In this document: piece after piece, positions 6,059 to 6,890 of the stretch | Numbering within the stretch: the first letter of the stretch is position 1 | Layout: each line of letters begins with the position of its first letter | NCBI GenBank assembly: GCA_900321055.1 | Contig: ONUQ01000088.1 | Coordinates: 1 to 6,890 of the forward strand | DNA from: an uncultured Elusimicrobia bacterium | Lineage (GTDB): Bacteria > Elusimicrobiota > Endomicrobiia > Endomicrobiales > Endomicrobiaceae | Reading direction: 5' to 3' | DNA length: 6,890 nt | The notes under the pieces: model-generated | The model's database searches: none | What the model was told of the DNA's origin: nothing | Seen by the model: the letters and a program-made list of their open reading frames with translations, nothing else | Made by a program: the position numbers and the translations under genes

Positions 6059-6890
6059 TTATTGTAAATTTTTTATTCTGGCATTACACTCTTTAGACAA
6101 CTTTATATCAAGTTTTGATGCCTCTTGATAGTTATGTATAGCCATATCTTTTCTTTCATATTGTTCACATAACATAGCATATCCGAAATATGCCGTTGCA
6201 GCTCTCGGATTAATATTTATAGCTTTTTTATAGTAAGCTTCACTTTCAATAAAATCATTTCTTAATCTGTAAATATCAGCAAGTTTAATATAAGCTAAAA
6301 CAGATTTAGAAATATCTATTGATTTTAACAAATCGCATATTGCATCATCTTCTTTTTTTAATTGTATATAAATTTCTGCTCTTAATAAATATCCTTGTGT
6401 ATCTTTTGGATTATTTTTTATGGCCTCCGTTACATCCGACAAAGCCATATCATAATTATTTTTTTTGAAGTTAATTTTAGCTCTTGATAAATGTATCATA
6501 CTCTTTTGCGGATCTATTTTAACATTTTCTTCATTAGTATCTTTATTAATTATTTTTTCTTTGCTATTATCCTGTTGCTTTTGCTCCGTTTTTTGTCCCT
6601 GTTCTACAGTTGATGTTTCTATATTGTCAACTTCTTTTTTCCCTCCTTCTCCACCAGACTCAAGCTCTTTAGCTTTTGATAAATCTTTTAAAGCACAATC
6701 TATATTTTTAACTTTCTTATATAATGTTGCTCTTTTAAAATATAGCACGACATCTGTCGGATACATAGATATCAGTTTAGAATATTCATCTATACATTTG
6801 TTAATTTCATTATTTCTCTCTAAATATTCTGCTTTACTAATTAACAAATCTTTGTCGTTCGGATTGAGCTTTATTGCTTCATCAAAACTC
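6059..6890 (-). CDS. TPR-repeat protein, 5' end cut by window edge
   Basis: This is the C-terminal part of a tetratricopeptide repeat protein. The reading frame stays open to the right edge. The first possible start codon at 6845-6847 is a TTG inside a repeat, and the codons before it encode SFDEAIKLNPNDKD, a typical TPR second helix, so the true start lies outside the window. Counting from that TTG, TPR units lie near residues 1-31, 34-62, 116-147, 150-182, 184-214 and 218-248, with the hallmarks A...Y, A..D and A...NP (for example AIKNNPKD at 142-149 and AININPRA at 209-216). A hydrophilic linker (63-115) separates two groups of repeats. It ends with tandem TAA TAA stops, 14 bases before the ankyrin gene. 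TPRs mediate protein-protein contacts; the partner, location and any N-terminal domain are unknown. Confidence 0.9.
   Translation of the reverse strand, partial: SFDEAIKLNPNDKDLLISKAEYLERNNEINKCIDEYSKLISMYPTDVVLYFKRATLYKKVKNIDCALKDLSKAKELESGGEGGKKEVDNIETSTVEQGQKTEQKQQDNSKEKIINKDTNEENVKIDPQKSMIHLSRAKINFKKNNYDMALSDVTEAIKNNPKDTQGYLLRAEIYIQLKKEDDAICDLLKSIDISKSVLAYIKLADIYRLRNDFIESEAYYKKAININPRAATAYFGYAMLCEQYERKDMAIHNYQEASKLDIKLSKECNARIKNLQ
6503..6661 (-). other. Low-complexity hydrophilic linker inside the TPR protein
   Basis: Residues 63-115 (counted from the TTG at 6847) are rich in Lys, Glu, Gln, Asn and Asp, with GGEGG at 65-69 and little hydrophobic content. They interrupt the regular ~34-residue TPR spacing, so this is probably a disordered tether between two TPR blocks. 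The GGEGG codons produce a purine run on the coding strand that stands out from the AT-rich surroundings. Confidence 0.75.

Noticed and set aside
6640..6660. Strong Shine-Dalgarno-like run (GGAGAAGGAGGG on the minus strand) inside the TPR gene
   Set aside because: It encodes the GGEGG linker. No ATG or GTG follows at a suitable distance, and the nearby TTG is out of frame, so an internal start is not supported.

Overview
The window is one continuous, AT-rich (roughly 30% GC by eye) bacterial block. It holds six protein-coding genes, all on the minus strand and packed with 3 to 22 bases between them. Read in transcription order (high to low coordinate) they are: a TPR-repeat protein cut by the right edge, an exported ankyrin-repeat protein, a small stand-alone cyclic-nucleotide-binding-fold protein, an AI-2E/PerM-family membrane protein, the 1,4-alpha-glucan branching enzyme GlgB, and a Ste24-like M48 membrane metallopeptidase. 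No gap is large enough for an obvious promoter or terminator, so the simplest reading is one polycistronic unit that starts to the right of the window. Plus-strand reading frames are antisense shadows of these genes.

The organism cannot be fixed from this window. Low GC, ATG starts with purine-rich Shine-Dalgarno sites, long TPR and ankyrin proteins, and a GlgB of about 640 residues (the short form without the extra N-terminal module of the E. coli enzyme) would fit an AT-rich bacterium such as a spirochaete (Brachyspira-like), an elusimicrobial/endomicrobial lineage, or a Bacteroidota-related group. This is a low-confidence inference.

Layout: 6059-6890 TPR protein (5' end outside the window; reading is open to the edge); 4719-6044 ankyrin protein with a signal peptide or lipobox; 4253-4696 CNB-fold protein; 3210-4247 AI-2E family protein; 1278-3194 glgB (start best placed at the second ATG); 42-1274 Ste24-like protease. 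Bases 1-41 hold no supported gene or terminator.

Functionally the set is mixed. GlgB (glycogen branching) and the protease (membrane protein quality control or maturation) have well-supported biochemistry. The TPR, ankyrin and CNB proteins look like protein-interaction or sensing modules with no visible catalytic domain. Nothing in the window forces a joint pathway, and I found no mobile element, CRISPR array, RNA gene or clear defence system. The most unusual points are the CNB protein, whose phosphate-binding cassette lacks the usual arginine, and its position between an exported ankyrin protein and a membrane transporter-like protein.
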